Source: Candidatus Gastranaerophilales bacterium
GTDB taxonomy: Bacteria > Cyanobacteriota > Vampirovibrionia > Gastranaerophilales > Gastranaerophilaceae
Direction of reading: 5' to 3'
Length of the DNA stretch: 64,000 nt
Assembly: GCA_944323725.1 (NCBI GenBank)
Contig: CALUTP010000008.1
Span: 1-64,000, forward strand
Below are positions 63,667 through 64,000 of the stretch, one piece after another (within the stretch, counting starts at the first letter, position 1; each line of letters opens with the position of its first letter). The notes under the pieces were generated by a model. It did no database searches and was not told the origin of the DNA. It was given only the letters and a program-made list of their open reading frames with translations. A program made the translations under genes and the position numbers.

Positions 63667-63879
63667 ATGCATGGAGAACAACAGCTTCTTAATAAGCTTT
63701 ATACAGCTCAAAACTGTATAAACGAAGAACAAAATTATATTGAAATTTTAAAAGTTTATTGTGAAAATAGAATGGAAAATTCAAGTGAAGTAAATAAAAT
63801 TTATCCTATTCTTTTAATTATTGAACAATCTCATCGAAATATTTCTGATAAAATTAACGAAATAATATCAATTATTTAA
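63667..63879 (+). CDS. Small helical hypothetical protein
   Basis: ATG 63667 (70 residues) follows AAGGAATAAAAAT; TTG 63646 is less likely. All-helical appearance (LLNKLYTAQNCINEEQNYIE, then NKIYPILLIIEQSHRNISDK), a possible coiled coil or ferritin-like fragment. Unknown family. Its 3' end overlaps prmC in antisense by 12 bases. Confidence 0.6.
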   Translation: MHGEQQLLNKLYTAQNCINEEQNYIEILKVYCENRMENSSEVNKIYPILLIIEQSHRNISDKINEIISII

Positions 63880-64000
63880 TTTTCCACAAATAACTCTATC
63901 TATGTTTGCAAGGTCTTTTATAATTTCTATTGAAGTAAATCCAGCCTTTTCCATTAATTTTTTTACATCCTGAGCTTGTCCTATACCTAATTCATATAGC
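63868..64000 (-). CDS. prmC: Release factor glutamine methyltransferase, C-terminal end (partial)
   Basis: Only the last 43 residues are in the window: LYELGIGQAQDVKKLMEKAG, then FTSIEIIKDLANIDRVICGK. The pattern G-x-x-Q-x-x-x-V, A-G-F, K-D-L-A-x-x-D-R-V is the closing block of PrmC/HemK, which methylates RF1 and RF2. Product named with care because it is partial. Confidence 0.75.
   Translation of the reverse strand, partial: LYELGIGQAQDVKKLMEKAGFTSIEIIKDLANIDRVICGKLNN

Noticed and set aside
1-64000. rRNA and tRNA genes
   Set aside because: I looked for G-T-T-C-x-A-x-x-C T-arm patterns and conserved rRNA blocks in intergenic regions by eye and found none; a tRNAscan run would be decisive.

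Overview
This 64-kb window is AT-rich chromosomal DNA from a Gram-negative-type bacterium. It carries an autotransporter, an OprP/OprO-like porin, diaminopimelate (dapF) and MEP-pathway (ispF) genes. Several traits suggest a gut Candidatus Gastranaerophilales member (Vampirovibrionia/Melainabacteria, the non-photosynthetic sister group of Cyanobacteria): a prepilin with the FTLAEVLITLGIIGIVAAMT signature, many lineage-specific proteins without signal peptides, small EF-hand proteins, and a dnaN-linked cluster of boxes resembling cyanobacterial DnaA boxes. The taxon is an inference, because no rRNA or tRNA gene is visible.

Layout. 0-11 kb: MBL hydrolase/HxlR divergon, a long non-coding stretch, a large autotransporter, two iron-sulfur flavoproteins with a TPR protein, a PLP decarboxylase divergent from a porin, and an EF-hand protein. 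11-20.5 kb: an FtsH-like protease with a degenerate ATPase, recJ, a GNAT-like protein, a His/Cys-rich putative metal regulator, and dapF-rpsF-ssb-orf-rpsR. 20.6-24.3 kb: der, then a higher-GC patch with a prepilin gene interrupted by an 11-G tract, and small acidic paralogues. 24.4-30.7 kb: endonuclease IV-like, fluC, C_GCAxxG protein, small ORFs, engB, TPR protein, Xer recombinase. 30.8-37.2 kb: an RgpF-type polysaccharide gene interrupted by a 12-G tract, a GHKL-metalloprotease fusion, bioD, a second Xer, and a hybrid kinase. 37.4-43.5 kb: dnaG-rpoD, a truncated pilin-like gene, a candidate origin with seven TTTTCTAC[AT] boxes, dnaN, and an EF-hand/YD-like protein. 43.6-50 kb: metG, a GT-C-like membrane protein, bioB, a transglycosylase-like protein, and a CDF exporter. 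50-56.3 kb: a 2084-residue multidomain protein with EF-hand, YD-like repeats, LysM, a kinase-like domain and an ADP-ribosyltransferase-like end, carrying a third G tract. 56.6-64 kb: mini-LuxR HTH, alkD-like, ispF, HxlR, DUF2963-like repeats, aldo/keto reductase, nitrilase, a CheD-like protein, lepA, and partial prmC.

How it fits together. Housekeeping replication, translation and cofactor genes are interleaved with surface or effector-type genes. The most striking pattern is three long G/C homopolymers (11, 12 and 11 bases) in very AT-rich DNA, each at the 5' end of a surface, secretion or effector gene (pilin, cell-surface glycan, giant putative toxin). As sequenced, two are out of frame (OFF) and one is in frame (ON). 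This is the signature of slipped-strand phase variation. Several genes also have a -10 box only 6-8 bases before the start codon and no Shine-Dalgarno sequence, which suggests leaderless transcripts. All function calls come from reading the sequence and family knowledge; no database search was run.
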